Shown piece after piece: positions 6,005-6,028 of a DNA stretch of 6,028 nt. The DNA comes from Desulfobacula sp. (GTDB lineage: Bacteria; Desulfobacterota; Desulfobacteria; Desulfobacterales; Desulfobacteraceae), in contig NZ_JAIOSW010000358.1 in the NCBI RefSeq assembly GCF_021107415.1, positions 1-6,028 of the forward strand, in the 5' to 3' direction. The position numbers were made by a program, and so were the translations under genes. Numbering within the stretch: the stretch's first letter is position 1; each line of letters begins with the position of its first letter. Under the pieces are notes generated by a model. That model had not been told where the DNA came from and searched no databases. It was given only the letters and a program-made list of their open reading frames with translations.

Positions 6005-6028
6005 AAGCTAATGGAATTGCCTGAAAAA

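Noticed and set aside
1..6028. Mobile element, CRISPR array, tRNA or rRNA
   Set aside because: No transposase or integrase motifs, no spaced direct repeats and no RNA gene signatures were seen; the window is almost fully covered by the seven genes.

Overview
The window holds one long minus-strand gene cluster, read from high to low coordinates. It has seven genes in the order dppB-dppC-dppD-dppF-soxB-soxD-soxA. No convincing plus-strand gene was found. Both ends cut into the cluster: soxA runs off the left edge at its FAD-binding motif, and the start region of dppB lies close to the right edge.

Right part (2106-5988): a complete membrane and ATPase core of a dipeptide/oligopeptide/nickel-type ABC importer, with two permeases (DppB- and DppC-like) and two ATPases (DppD- and DppF-like). 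No substrate-binding protein gene is inside the window. Both ATPases carry the C-terminal four-cysteine motif of this subfamily. The dppB start is unusual. The best start by family N-terminus and Shine-Dalgarno spacing is an ATC codon, and the first conventional start codon would remove part of the first membrane helix.

Middle (2006-2105): the only sizeable gap, 100 bases between the transporter and the enzyme genes. On the transcribed strand it can fold into a 37-nt hairpin, or into an alternative stem that excludes it. There is no U-tract, so it is not an ordinary terminator.

Left part (1-2005): three subunits of a heterotetrameric sarcosine oxidase-like flavoenzyme in the order beta (soxB), delta (soxD), alpha (soxA, N-terminal 174 codons only). 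This family includes sarcosine oxidase and N-methylglutamate dehydrogenase. SoxB keeps the FAD motif and the histidine that binds FMN covalently in characterised relatives. SoxD keeps its zinc ligands. A gamma subunit (SoxG) would be expected past the left edge but cannot be seen.

The genes are packed for co-expression: ATGA stop/start overlaps at dppC-dppD and soxD-soxA, a 16-base overlap at dppD-dppF, 12-base gaps at dppB-dppC and soxB-soxD, and clear purine-rich ribosome sites. The likely joint role, by inference, is uptake of a small N-substituted amino acid, opine or peptide-like compound, followed by oxidative removal of the N-substituent. The organism is a bacterium, with moderately AT-rich DNA by eye. 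The sequence alone does not fix the taxon; a proteobacterium in the broad sense (possibly a deltaproteobacterial lineage) is only a guess.
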